Positions 7,300 to 15,761 of a stretch of DNA of 20,155 nucleotides are shown here, piece by piece. Below the pieces are notes generated by a model. That model worked only from the letters and a program-made list of their open reading frames with translations. It was not told the DNA's origin and ran no database searches. The stretch lies in the NCBI GenBank assembly GCA_004376325.1, contig SOKC01000095.1, forward strand, positions 1-20,155, given 5' to 3'. The position numbers were made by a program, and so were the translations under genes. This stretch comes from Actinomycetota bacterium. Its GTDB lineage: Bacteria; Actinomycetota; Humimicrobiia; Humimicrobiales; Humimicrobiaceae. How positions within the stretch are numbered: position 1 is the first letter of the stretch; every line of letters begins with the position of its first letter.

Positions 7300-7330
7300 T
7301 AAATAAAACATTGTTAGCTATATTTTATAG

Positions 7331-7358
7331 AAAAAGTTATAATAATTATACTTTTTTT
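7331..7358 (+). terminator. AT-rich intrinsic terminator after the toxin gene
   Basis: AAAAAGT and ACTTTTT arms flank a further near-complementary TATAAT/ATTATA core (one bulged T), and the 3' arm runs into seven T residues (7352-7358). It sits 31 nt after the toxin stop and probably ends the pheT-side or toxin-antitoxin transcript. There are almost no G-C pairs, so its strength is uncertain. Confidence 0.5.
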
Positions 7359-7516
7359 ATGTTTAACGATGTTCCTTAAAAGTGATAGGGCAAATATATT
7401 AGTTATTATTAAATTCCTGATAATTACTTCTAATATTGATAATTTTGCTTATTCTTGCTGTTTGGTAGATTATTGACTTTGAGAAAAGTAGAATATTTTA
7501 AATAAAAAGTTATTTT

Positions 7517-8380
7517 ATGAATTACATTAGAAAAATTAAAATAAGAAATGAAAGTAAGGCAAGTTGTACTAAATCTGGTTTGATACCTATAAAAGCATTA
7601 AATATTTTTGTTAAATTACTCAGGTTTTTTAGATTATATAATGCTGTGTATGTTACAGTTTTATTTATATCAAATGTCCTGAGCAGACGAAAGTTGTTAA
7701 GATTTTACTCCCAATATGTTAATGAAGGTGATCTGTGTTTTGATATAGGTGCTAATATAGGCAATAGAATTGGAGTTTTTCTTAAACTTGGAGCCACTGT
7801 AGTAGCTGTTGAACCCCAAAATAGTTGTATGAGAAAATTACTGAAAAAATATGGAAACAACAATAAGGTATTTTTAGTTCATAAGGCGCTGGGGTCAAGA
7901 GAAGGTAAGGGAAACCTAATATTAAGTAATTCACATACTGTTTCGTCTATGTCAGAGGAATGGATAGATTGTGTCAGAGATAGTGATATGTTTTTTACAT
8001 CCACTTCAGCTTTCCAATGGCATGAGAATGTTACAGTTCCGGTTACTACTTTAGACAAATTAATTAGAAAATATGGAAGCCCGGCAGTCTGCAAGATAGA
8101 TGTGGAGGGATTTGAGTACCAGGTTATAAAGGGCCTGTCCCAACCGGCTGAAATGATTTCTTTTGAATTTACTCCTACTCCAAAACTAATTAACCGGTCC
8201 ATAGAGTCTATAAAACACCTCTCCGCTATTAGTAATGTTCAATTTAATTACTCATTTGGAGAATCGATGATTCTTGCTTTGCCAGAATGGGTTGATGACG
8301 GCAAAATATGTAATATTCTTTTATCCATACCCTATAAGACTGCTTTCAGTGGAGATATATATGCCAGATTTATTGCGTAG
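7517..8380 (+). CDS. FkbM-family SAM-dependent methyltransferase
   Basis: The 287-residue protein has a basic N-terminal region with a hydrophobic stretch (about 41-56, YNAVYVTVLFISNVL), then a Rossmann methyltransferase: SAM motif I LCFDIGANIG (73-82), the acidic end of strand 2 AVEP (97-100), the TTLDKL segment, and the FkbM hallmark KIDVEGFEYQVIKG (193-206). The family O-methylates sugars, polyketides or surface glycans; the acceptor cannot be told here. It stands alone, with no glycosyltransferase or polysaccharide gene nearby, a terminator before it, its own promoter needed, and no clear Shine-Dalgarno. Together with the toxin-antitoxin pair it interrupts the otherwise housekeeping pheT-arg interval, which suggests later insertion. 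Confidence 0.85.
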   Translation: MNYIRKIKIRNESKASCTKSGLIPIKALNIFVKLLRFFRLYNAVYVTVLFISNVLSRRKLLRFYSQYVNEGDLCFDIGANIGNRIGVFLKLGATVVAVEPQNSCMRKLLKKYGNNNKVFLVHKALGSREGKGNLILSNSHTVSSMSEEWIDCVRDSDMFFTSTSAFQWHENVTVPVTTLDKLIRKYGSPAVCKIDVEGFEYQVIKGLSQPAEMISFEFTPTPKLINRSIESIKHLSAISNVQFNYSFGESMILALPEWVDDGKICNILLSIPYKTAFSGDIYARFIA

Positions 8381-8491
8381 TATATATTAGAAGATTCTTT
8401 TTTTTGTTTTAACAATGATTGGCCGCAATTCCATTTCTATTTGTAATATTAAAAAACCAATTTATAGAGTTACCATAATATATTTAAACTC

Positions 8492-8544
8492 TTAAAAAAT
8501 TTTTTAAAATAAGTATTGCATAATATTTATTTTATGTGTATAAT
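8492..8544 (+). promoter_or_regulatory. argC operon promoter
   Basis: A perfect TATAAT (8539-8544) lies 17 nt after a weak -35, TTGCAT (8516-8521). Just upstream is the 16-bp perfect palindrome TTAAAAAATTTTTTAA (8492-8507), an A/T tract placed like an UP element and likely to bend the DNA. The predicted start near 8551 leaves a leader of about 24 nt before argC. The weak -35 plus A/T tract suits a promoter blocked by a repressor. Confidence 0.6.
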
Positions 8545-8552
8545 ATGCATTT
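8514..8552 (+). promoter_or_regulatory. Candidate tandem ARG boxes (ArgR operator)
   Basis: Two similar elements, TTGCATAATATT (8516-8527) and GTGTATAATATG (8536-8547), are 20 bp apart, two helical turns. One covers the -35 and the other the -10 of the argC promoter. The second continues to an imperfect palindrome, TGTATAATATGCA (8537-8549). ArgR hexamers classically bind pairs of about 18-bp AT-rich palindromes (TGAAT..ATTCA-like) separated by 2-3 bp, so position and spacing fit, and argR is in the operon. The match to the 14-bp core consensus is imperfect (central spacing 3 rather than 4), so this is a candidate only. Confidence 0.5.
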
Positions 8553-8574
8553 TAAAGAATAGAAAGATATAATC

Positions 8575-9639
8575 ATGAAGGAAAATATTAAAGTAGGTAT
8601 CATTGGGGGATCCGGATTTACAGGAATGGAACTGGTAAAAATACTGAGCAGGCATAAATATGTTGAAATCAGTTTTGCTACCTCCAGGACTTATAAAAAT
8701 TTACTTGTAAGTGAGGTATTTCCGTCATATCAGGATAATGGAGATACGAAGTTAGCTTTTACCTGCAAACCTAAAAAAGATGATCTGGAAAAAATCGATC
8801 TGATATTTTTATGTCTTCCGCCTTTAAAATCAATGGAATTTTTAAAGGGTATATCCGGTAATTATAAATTTAAGATTATAGATGTGGGTTCTGATTTCAG
8901 GTTGAAGAGCTCTGATGATTATAAATACTGGTACGGGACCGAACATATCCTAAAGGAAAAACTTTCTGATTTCGTTTACGGTCTTACGGAAATAAACAAA
9001 GACAAAATAGGCAAAAGCAAATATATTGCCAATCCTGGTTGCTATCCGGTATCCATTTTGCTGGGGCTTGCTCCGGTACTGAAAAGCAATATCAAGATAA
9101 AAGATATTAATATTGATTCAAAGTCGGGAGTTAGTGGTGCAGGAAGGAAATTAAAAGATGAATATTTGTTTGGCAGCCTGGATAATAATTTTTACGCTTA
9201 TTCGGCTGAAGGACACAGGCATACCGGAGAGATAGAGCAGGAAATTGAGAGTATGAGTGGTAAGAATTTTAAGATAAATTTTACTCCACATCTGCTGCCA
9301 GTAAACAGAGGAATCTTTACATCTATTTACTGTAAACTTGATGGAGTAATTAAGGAAGAAAAAACTGAAAAGCAAATATGCAGTTTGTTTGAAAATTTTT
9401 ACAAATGTTCACCTTTTGTAAAATTTAGGGGCAAAAAAATACCTCAGCTTAAAGATGTAATAGGCACCAATATGTGCCTTATAGGTTTTTGTCTGGATGT
9501 TAGGACTGACACATTAAAAATATTCAGTGTAATTGATAACCTACTTAAAGGCGCTGCGGGACAGGCGGTTCAGAATATGAATATAATGATGGGTTTTGAT
9601 GAAAAAGAGGGCTTACAGTTTAATGGAATATTTTCGTAA
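8575..9639 (+). CDS. argC: N-acetyl-gamma-glutamyl-phosphate reductase
   Basis: ArgC reduces N-acetylglutamyl phosphate to the semialdehyde with NADPH, the third step of arginine synthesis. The 354-residue protein has the NADP-binding loop GIIGGSGFTGMEL (8-20), the catalytic cysteine in NPGCYP (Cys156), and the conserved EGHRHTGEIEQE (212-223) with the likely base His216. GSDFRL and the C-terminal DNLLKGAAGQAVQNMN are also family signatures. Length is normal for the type I enzyme. The ATG at 8575 has only a weak purine stretch upstream. First gene of the arg operon, directly behind the promoter and operator-like repeats. Confidence 0.95.
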   Translation: MKENIKVGIIGGSGFTGMELVKILSRHKYVEISFATSRTYKNLLVSEVFPSYQDNGDTKLAFTCKPKKDDLEKIDLIFLCLPPLKSMEFLKGISGNYKFKIIDVGSDFRLKSSDDYKYWYGTEHILKEKLSDFVYGLTEINKDKIGKSKYIANPGCYPVSILLGLAPVLKSNIKIKDINIDSKSGVSGAGRKLKDEYLFGSLDNNFYAYSAEGHRHTGEIEQEIESMSGKNFKINFTPHLLPVNRGIFTSIYCKLDGVIKEEKTEKQICSLFENFYKCSPFVKFRGKKIPQLKDVIGTNMCLIGFCLDVRTDTLKIFSVIDNLLKGAAGQAVQNMNIMMGFDEKEGLQFNGIFS

Positions 9640-9675
9640 ATATAATTATTTCAAATATTGGTGAGAAATTTTAAG

Positions 9676-10920
9676 GTGAATACAGATTGCAGTAAACAGA
9701 ATATTGAATTTAACATCATAAATAATGGGACTATTACCAGTGTTCCGGGGTTTTACGCTGCTGCATGCCATTGTGATATAAAGGGTTCGGGAAAACCTGA
9801 TATGTGTATTATATACACACCTGAAGGCGGCACCTGCAGTGGAGTTTTTACTACCAATAAATTTCTGGCAGCGCCGGTTATTGTAACTAAGGAACAGCTT
9901 AAAAAGACCAGAAATATTAAGGCTATTGTTATCAACAGCGGTATTGCCAATGCCTGCACCGGAGAGATGGGGTACAGAAATGCAAGAAAGACCATTGAGA
10001 TTACAAGCCAATATTTAGGAGTTGAGAAGAAGAATATAATAGTTTCATCAACCGGGGTTATCGGCAGGCAATTGCCAATGGACAAGATAGAAGAAGGCAT
10101 TAGGCAATGTGCATGCAAACTAAGCGGTACTGATGGTCATAGCGCTGCTGAGGCAATACTGACCACTGACCTTGTTGCCAAAGAAATAGCAGTAAGTATT
10201 AAAGTTGAAGGTGGCAGTGATATTATAATTGGAGGCATTGCAAAAGGTTCCGGCATGATAGAACCAAATATGGCCACCATGCTCTCATTTATAACCACAA
10301 ATGTTAAGATCCCAAAAAATTTACTGGACGAGATACTTTCAGATGAAGTTGGCAGGAGTTTTAACAGCATTACTGTAGATGGATGCCAGAGTACCAATGA
10401 TATGGTAATAGTTATTGCAAATTCTAAAAGCAATGTTGAGATAAAAAATAAAAAGGATAAATATTATAAAAAATTTAAAAATGTGCTGTCATTGGTGATG
10501 AAAGATCTGGCAAAGAAAATAGTTCTGGATGGTGAGGGGGCAACCAAATTAATTGAGCTAAAGGTTATAAATGCGAAAAATAAGGTTGATGCAAAAAAAC
10601 TGGCCCTGGCTGTTGCTAACTCAAATTTATTTAAAACGGCAATGTTTGGCCAGGATCTGAACTGGGGCAGGATAAATGTAGCTATGGGCTCGGTTGATTG
10701 TGATTTTGATCCGGAAAAAGTAGACATATATATCGGCGATGTTTTAATTGTAAAAAACGGTATGGGGGTTGAATTTGACAGGATATATACAGAAAAACTA
10801 ATGAAAGAAAAAGAAGTAAAATTTACTGTGGACTTAAGTTATGGTAAAGAGGAATTCAGTGTACTGACCACAGATATGTCGTTTGATTATATAAAAATTA
10901 ATGCCTTATACCACACCTGA
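9676..10920 (+). CDS. argJ: Ornithine acetyltransferase / N-acetylglutamate synthase
   Basis: ArgJ moves the acetyl group from N-acetylornithine to glutamate, recycling it and making a separate ArgE unnecessary. Many ArgJ enzymes also accept acetyl-CoA and so prime the pathway. The protein carries the self-cleavage site in KGSGMIEPNMATML; the nucleophilic threonine (codon 10276-10278, about residue 201) becomes the N-terminus of the beta chain. Other signatures are INSGIANACTG, STGVIG and FGQDLNWGRI. I prefer GTG 9676, because GGTGAG (9660-9665) lies 10 nt upstream. TTG 9658 and GTG 9661 are in frame and possible, adding six or five residues. No argA or argE lies nearby, which fits the cyclic route, but mono- versus bifunctional cannot be read from motifs. 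Confidence 0.94.
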   Translation: MNTDCSKQNIEFNIINNGTITSVPGFYAAACHCDIKGSGKPDMCIIYTPEGGTCSGVFTTNKFLAAPVIVTKEQLKKTRNIKAIVINSGIANACTGEMGYRNARKTIEITSQYLGVEKKNIIVSSTGVIGRQLPMDKIEEGIRQCACKLSGTDGHSAAEAILTTDLVAKEIAVSIKVEGGSDIIIGGIAKGSGMIEPNMATMLSFITTNVKIPKNLLDEILSDEVGRSFNSITVDGCQSTNDMVIVIANSKSNVEIKNKKDKYYKKFKNVLSLVMKDLAKKIVLDGEGATKLIELKVINAKNKVDAKKLALAVANSNLFKTAMFGQDLNWGRINVAMGSVDCDFDPEKVDIYIGDVLIVKNGMGVEFDRIYTEKLMKEKEVKFTVDLSYGKEEFSVLTTDMSFDYIKINALYHT

Positions 10921-11016
10921 TTAGATGGGGTAATTGATGTTATCAAAGACCAGGGAGAAAATAATAAAGAAATGAAATATTATAAAGACAATAAAATGAA
11001 AACAGGAGAATCATAT

Positions 11017-11889
11017 ATGAATAAAGTAGAGGTACTGCTGGAATCGCTACCCTATATAAAAGAATATTTTAACCAGATAGTAGTAGTAAAAATTGGCGGA
11101 AGTATGATGGAGAATGATAGCATCATCCAGAGCGTCCTGGATGATTTAATTCTTATGAAATATGTGGGAATAAAAGTGGTTCTAATACACGGCGGCGGTA
11201 AGCAGATTTCCGAACTTTCAAGGGAAAAAGGAATAGAGCCGGAATTTATAGATGGCCTCAGGATTACAGACAAAGATTCTATTGAGATTGTAAAGATGGT
11301 TCTTATAGGAAGCATAAATACCAGGATAGTATCTTTCCTTAATAAGCACGGTAATATGGCCATTGGGGTGTCGGGAAATGACTCCAGTTTCATAAAATGT
11401 CATAAAAAAGAATATAAAAAATATGGAAAGAGTATAGATCTGGGATTTGTAGGGGAGATCGAGAGCATTAATTCTGAGTTTTTAAAAAATATTCTGGATG
11501 GCAATTATATTCCGGTTATTGCAACTTTAGGAGTGGATAGCCCGGGCAATATATATAATATAAATGCTGATACCTGCGCAGCGGAAATTGCAATTTCACT
11601 TAATGCAAAGAAAATGATATTACTTACAGATGTGGATGGAATTATGAAAAGTGCTAAAGATGGAAATAAATTAATATCAAAATTGACAGTAAGTCAATGT
11701 CAGAAGATGATTGAGTCAGGACTGATAAGCTCCGGGATGATTCCAAAAGTGATGGCATGTGTGGATGCATTAAAATCAGGAGCAGAGAGAACCCATATAT
11801 TAAACGGGAATAAAAAACATTCAGTACTTGTGGAAATCTTTACCGATAAAGGAATTGGGACAATGATAACTGATGAGGAGATTAAATGA
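11017..11889 (+). CDS. argB: N-acetylglutamate kinase
   Basis: ArgB phosphorylates N-acetylglutamate, the committed step. Kinase signatures are VVVKIGGSMM (22-31), VLIHGGGKQI (55-64), NADTCAAEIA, LLTDVDGIM and GMIPKVMACVDAL, ending with HSVLVEIFTDKGIGTMI. Start ATG 11017 is fixed by AGGAGA (11004-11009), 7 nt upstream; an ATG at 10972 would add 15 residues without a good Shine-Dalgarno. The N-terminal helix NKVEVLLESLPYIKEYF closely resembles that of Thermotoga and Pseudomonas NAGK, where it links dimers into an arginine-inhibited hexamer; E. coli ArgB lacks it. I therefore infer feedback inhibition by arginine. The stop overlaps the argD start (ATGA). Confidence 0.95.
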   Translation: MNKVEVLLESLPYIKEYFNQIVVVKIGGSMMENDSIIQSVLDDLILMKYVGIKVVLIHGGGKQISELSREKGIEPEFIDGLRITDKDSIEIVKMVLIGSINTRIVSFLNKHGNMAIGVSGNDSSFIKCHKKEYKKYGKSIDLGFVGEIESINSEFLKNILDGNYIPVIATLGVDSPGNIYNINADTCAAEIAISLNAKKMILLTDVDGIMKSAKDGNKLISKLTVSQCQKMIESGLISSGMIPKVMACVDALKSGAERTHILNGNKKHSVLVEIFTDKGIGTMITDEEIK

Positions 11890-13091
11890 ACATAAGCAAG
11901 AATATGGAAATATTCGAGCAGGGAAATAAATATTTGATGTCCACATACAGCAGACTTCCAGTGGTATTTGTAAAAGCTAAAATGCAGTACTTATGGGATG
12001 CAGAAGGCAGTAAATATCTTGATTTTATAGCCGGATATGGTTGCTTGAATGTCGGGCACAGCAATAAATTTGTGGTGAATGCGCTAAAGCAGCAGATTGG
12101 TAAAATTATCCAGCCTTCAAATATTTATTTTAACCAGTCTCAGGTAAAACTGGCTAAAAAGCTTTGTGAGATCACTGAATTTGGAGAAAAGGTATTTTTT
12201 GCCAATAGTGGCACTGAGTCTATTGAGGGAGCCATAAAGCTGGCGAGGAAGTATTCTGCGGATAAATATAATTCTTTCAGATATGAAATAATTTCTTTTG
12301 AAAAATCTTTCCATGGAAGGACATTGGGAGCTCTTGCCGCCACTGCGCAGCCGGAAAAACAGAAGCTTTTTGAGCCATTACTTGCAGGATTTAAATATGC
12401 AGTTCTGAATGATATTAGTTCAGTGAGTAAGCTGATAAATGAAAATACCTGCGCTATCTTGCTGGAACCTGTCCAGGGCGAGGGTGGAGTTTATCCTGCG
12501 GATAAAAAATTTATGGAATGGCTAAGAAATATCTGCAATGAAAAAAACATACTGCTGATTCTTGATGAAATACAGACCGGATTTGGAAGGACAGGAAAAA
12601 TGTTTGCCTATAAAAATTATAATATCTATCCTGATATCCTGGTAGTTGCAAAGAGTCTTGGAGGGGGTATGCCCATAGGGGCTATTATTTCAACAGAGAA
12701 AATAAGTGACAGTTTTGGACCGGGAACTCATGGTTCAACTTTTGGAGGTAATGCTGCTGCGTGTGTCGCAGGACTGGCAGTAATTGATTATCTTATAGAG
12801 AATAATTTGCCCGGGAAATCTATGAAGTTAGGCCAGTATTTTTTAAAAAAATTAATGCAGATTAAAAAGAAGTATGCAGTGGTAAAAGAAATAAGAGGAG
12901 CGGGTCTTATGATTGGAATGGAATTTAATAAGCCTGTTGCAGAGAAATTGGTTAAGGGAGCCTTATATGATAAAATCGTTATTAATAAAGTATCTAGTAG
13001 TACTTTAAGGTTTCTACCACCACTGATAATAACTAAAAAAAACATAGACAGGCTGGTAAAGTGGCTGGATGTAAATATTAAGGAGATATAA
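11886..13091 (+). CDS. argD: N-acetylornithine aminotransferase
   Basis: ArgD transfers an amino group from glutamate to N-acetylglutamate semialdehyde, using PLP. The 401-residue protein is a class III aminotransferase: FANSGTESIEGAIKLARKY (105-123) for phosphate binding, SFHGRTLGAL (141-150), EPVQGEGG (194-201), the PLP-ring aspartate in LDEIQTGFGRTG (226-237), and the Schiff-base lysine Lys256 in VVAKSLGGGMPIGA. The ATG shares four bases with the argB stop and is preceded by GAGGAG (11876-11881), indicating coupled translation. Related enzymes also serve lysine (DapC) or ornithine/GABA routes; the operon makes arginine synthesis the clear role. Confidence 0.95.
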   Translation: MNISKNMEIFEQGNKYLMSTYSRLPVVFVKAKMQYLWDAEGSKYLDFIAGYGCLNVGHSNKFVVNALKQQIGKIIQPSNIYFNQSQVKLAKKLCEITEFGEKVFFANSGTESIEGAIKLARKYSADKYNSFRYEIISFEKSFHGRTLGALAATAQPEKQKLFEPLLAGFKYAVLNDISSVSKLINENTCAILLEPVQGEGGVYPADKKFMEWLRNICNEKNILLILDEIQTGFGRTGKMFAYKNYNIYPDILVVAKSLGGGMPIGAIISTEKISDSFGPGTHGSTFGGNAAACVAGLAVIDYLIENNLPGKSMKLGQYFLKKLMQIKKKYAVVKEIRGAGLMIGMEFNKPVAEKLVKGALYDKIVINKVSSSTLRFLPPLIITKKNIDRLVKWLDVNIKEI

Positions 13092-13092
13092 A

Positions 13093-14001
13093 ATGAAAAA
13101 AGATTTCTTAACATTGAAAGATTATTCAAAAGAAGAAATTAAATATCTGCTTGATCTGTCAGGTAAGATAAAAAAAGATAAAAATTCATACAGCAAAGTA
13201 CTTGAAGGCAAAAATATAGCAATGTTGTTTGACAAACATTCCACCAGGACAAGACTGTCATTTGAAGCTGGGATAAACCAGTTGGGTGGAAATTCAATAT
13301 ATCTGGATTCCAAAAATTTACAGATAAGCAGGGGAGAGACTTACCAGGATACAGCAAAGGTTCTATCTAAATATATTGATGGTTTAGTTATAAGGACTTA
13401 CAGCCAGGAAATTGTAAACATTTTTGCAAAATATGGAACCATACCGGTAATAAACGGACTTACTGATATATATCATCCATGCCAGATACTTGCAGATATG
13501 CTGACATTAAAAGAAATGGAGTTGTTAAATAAAGATCTGAAATTTACATATGTCGGGGATAGCAATAATGTAACAAATAGCCTTATTATTGGATTTTCAA
13601 AGTTAGGGATTGATATAACTATAGGGTGTCCCCAAAAATATTCACCTCCGGAAGAAATAATCAAATATGCAAGAAACCAGAAAGAAGGAAGCAAACTTAA
13701 TTTAGTATATGATCCAGTCAAGGCAGTAAGCGATGCAGATGTTGTTTATACTGATGTCTGGTTAAGCATGGGAGATGAAAAAAATAAACAGAAATTAACG
13801 GATCTTAAAAGTTTCCAGGTAAATTATAAGTTATTAAAATATTCAAAAGAAGAAGTAAAAGTAATGCACTGCCTGCCCGCTCACAGGGGCCAGGAAATTA
13901 CATCAGAGGTTCTGGACGGTAAAAATTCTATTGTACTTCAGCAGGCGGAAAATCGCCTTCATGCCCAAAAAGCATTACTGGTTTATTTATATGCTGATTA
14001 A
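13093..14001 (+). CDS. argF: Ornithine carbamoyltransferase
   Basis: ArgF joins ornithine and carbamoyl phosphate to citrulline. The 302-residue protein shows the carbamoyl-phosphate loop STRTRLSFE (50-58), HPCQILAD (128-135), the ornithine-binding DVWLSMG (221-227) and HCLPAHRG (259-266). The SMG and HCLP motifs identify an ornithine, not an aspartate or N-acetylornithine, carbamoyltransferase. It begins one base after the argD stop, with AAGGAGAT (13079-13086) as an excellent Shine-Dalgarno. Anabolic rather than catabolic use is inferred from the operon. Confidence 0.96.
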   Translation: MKKDFLTLKDYSKEEIKYLLDLSGKIKKDKNSYSKVLEGKNIAMLFDKHSTRTRLSFEAGINQLGGNSIYLDSKNLQISRGETYQDTAKVLSKYIDGLVIRTYSQEIVNIFAKYGTIPVINGLTDIYHPCQILADMLTLKEMELLNKDLKFTYVGDSNNVTNSLIIGFSKLGIDITIGCPQKYSPPEEIIKYARNQKEGSKLNLVYDPVKAVSDADVVYTDVWLSMGDEKNKQKLTDLKSFQVNYKLLKYSKEEVKVMHCLPAHRGQEITSEVLDGKNSIVLQQAENRLHAQKALLVYLYAD

Positions 14002-14035
14002 ATTTAAAAGATAAAATAAAATATAAGATGGTAAA

Positions 14036-14494
14036 ATGAGCAGAATTGAAAGAATTAGAGCAATAAAAGAGATAATAAGCGGTAAAAAAATCTCTTCTCA
14101 GGAAGAATTATTAAATGAACTGGCAAAAAGAGGGTATTCTGTTACACAGTCGACTATTTCCAGGGATATAAAACATCTGAGACTTACCAAGACTAGAAAT
14201 TACAAGCAGGAAGAATATTACTCTATTGAAAGTAGAACCATAGATGGAAAAATTTTTGATCCGGCAAAATTTAAGTCAAAATTTAATGAAAGTGTAATAT
14301 CAGCAAAAAGAGCAGGCAATATTATTGTGATCAAGACTTTTCCTGGTGAAGCTCAGGGAACGGCAGCGATAATAGATGGCATGAATTTTGGGGAAATACT
14401 GGGTACAGTTGCAGGTGATGACACTATTATTTGTGTTGCAGATAGTAATGATAATGGGGAAAGAATATTGAAATTGATGCAAAATCAATTTTAA
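14036..14494 (+). CDS. argR: Arginine repressor
   Basis: ArgR is the arginine-dependent hexameric repressor of arginine genes. The 152-residue protein has the N-terminal winged helix with recognition helix in SVTQSTISRDIKHLRL (35-50). The C-terminal trimerisation and arginine-binding domain carries GTVAGDDTIICV (123-134), whose paired aspartates bind arginine. A conserved FPGEAQGTAAIID segment (102-114) precedes it. It lies within the operon, 34 nt after argF, so it should control its own synthesis; likely target boxes are at 8514-8552. Location between argF and argG is the actinobacterial arrangement. Some ArgR homologues (AhrC) also activate catabolic genes; none is seen here. Confidence 0.95.
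   Translation: MSRIERIRAIKEIISGKKISSQEELLNELAKRGYSVTQSTISRDIKHLRLTKTRNYKQEEYYSIESRTIDGKIFDPAKFKSKFNESVISAKRAGNIIVIKTFPGEAQGTAAIIDGMNFGEILGTVAGDDTIICVADSNDNGERILKLMQNQF
14471..14491 (+). other. Hairpin at the argR stop
   Basis: AAATTGAT (14471-14478) and ATCAATTT (14484-14491) form a perfect 8-bp stem with a GCAAA loop, ending next to the argR TAA. Only four T residues follow, so it is at best a weak terminator; it could instead protect or process the message between argR and argG. Confidence 0.35.
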
Positions 14495-14561
14495 TGAAAA
14501 TTACCAGTAATATTTGAATTTATATGGTTTTATATTTAAAAAAAATGAAGGGAATAAAAAA

Positions 14562-15761
14562 ATGAGTGGAAAAGTAGTATTGGCCTATTCTGGCGGACTT
14601 GATACCTCGGTTTGTATAAACTGGATTAAAGAAAAATATAATATGGAGGTGATAGCTGTAATAATAGACTGCGGACAGCCTAAAGATTTAAAAGAAGCCC
14701 GTCAGAGGGCGCTGGATATAGGAGCTATAAAATCTGTAATAGTTGATGCAAAAGAGGAATTTTTAAATGATTTCATTTTTCCATCAATAAAGGCAAATTT
14801 AAAATATGAAAAAAAATATCCGCTGGCAACAGCGCTGGCAAGACCGCTTATGGTTAAAAAATTGGTGGAAATAGCGAGAAAAGAAAGAGCGAAAGCAGTT
14901 GCCCATGGTTGTACCGCCAAAGGCAATGATCAGGTGAGGTTTGATGTAGGAATCAGAAGCCTGGCACCGGACTTTAAAATTATTGCACCTCTTAGAGAGC
15001 GGAGTATCTCAAGGGAAGAGGCAATTGAATATGCAAAAAAATGTGGTATTAAGATTGACGTAACCAAAAAAAGTCCTTACAGTATTGATGAAAATTTATG
15101 GGGGAGAAGCATCGAATGCGGCGTCCTTGAAGATCCCTGGAATAAACCACCTGATGATATTTATATATGGACAAAAATAACAAAAAATAGTGGTGAATCT
15201 GAATATATAGAAATAGGATTTGGTAAAGGAATACCTGTTTCTTTAAATAATGAAAATATTCCGCCTTATATGGTTATAAAAAAATTAAATAAATTAGCCG
15301 GCTCTTATGGAATTGGAAGAGTTGATATGGTGGAAAACAGGCTTATTGGAATAAAATCAAGGGAAATTTATGAATCGCCGGCAGCGGAAATATTAATTGA
15401 AGCTCACAGACAGCTGGAATCACTGGTGCTTGATAGGGAGCTCATTCATTATAAATATCTGCTAGAGGAGAAAATGGCAGAGCTGGTTTATTATGGATTA
15501 TGGTTCACTCCACTGCGTAAATGCCTGTGTGCATTTATAGACAAAAGCCAGAGATATGTAACCGGCACCATAAAGATTAAGCTTGAGTATAAGAATTTTA
15601 TAGTTGAAGGAAGGAAGTCAGATTATTCATTATATGATAAGGAACTTGCAACTTACGACAGGGGAGATAAATTCGATCCAAAAAATTCGGAAAGTTTTAT
15701 AAAAATTTGGGGTTATCCCTATGAACTATTAGGAAGAAGAGGAAGAATTAATGGGAAATAA
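14562..15761 (+). CDS. argG: Argininosuccinate synthase
   Basis: ArgG condenses citrulline and aspartate with ATP to argininosuccinate. The 399-residue protein has the N-type ATP pyrophosphatase loop LAYSGGLDTSV (7-17), a second signature GCTAKGNDQVRFDVG (116-130), and SIDENLWGRSIECGVLEDPW. ATG 14562 is chosen because AAGGGA (14548-14553) lies 8 nt upstream and the protein then starts directly with the nucleotide loop; a TTG at 14514 would add 16 unrelated residues. The 67-nt gap after argR is the widest between arg genes apart from argJ-argB, and a TGAATTTATATG element there (14515-14526) slightly resembles an ARG box. The last 11 bases overlap argH. Confidence 0.96.
   Translation: MSGKVVLAYSGGLDTSVCINWIKEKYNMEVIAVIIDCGQPKDLKEARQRALDIGAIKSVIVDAKEEFLNDFIFPSIKANLKYEKKYPLATALARPLMVKKLVEIARKERAKAVAHGCTAKGNDQVRFDVGIRSLAPDFKIIAPLRERSISREEAIEYAKKCGIKIDVTKKSPYSIDENLWGRSIECGVLEDPWNKPPDDIYIWTKITKNSGESEYIEIGFGKGIPVSLNNENIPPYMVIKKLNKLAGSYGIGRVDMVENRLIGIKSREIYESPAAEILIEAHRQLESLVLDRELIHYKYLLEEKMAELVYYGLWFTPLRKCLCAFIDKSQRYVTGTIKIKLEYKNFIVEGRKSDYSLYDKELATYDRGDKFDPKNSESFIKIWGYPYELLGRRGRINGK

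Noticed and set aside
8414..8435. Terminator after the FkbM gene
   Set aside because: AATG-ATTG/CAAT-CATT can form a bulged stem but is not followed by a T run; the earlier T run (8397-8404) has no proper stem before it.
9646..10118. Minus-strand genes opposite argJ
   Set aside because: Two overlapping open frames of about 120 residues have no recognisable domain, and the + strand is fully explained by argJ.
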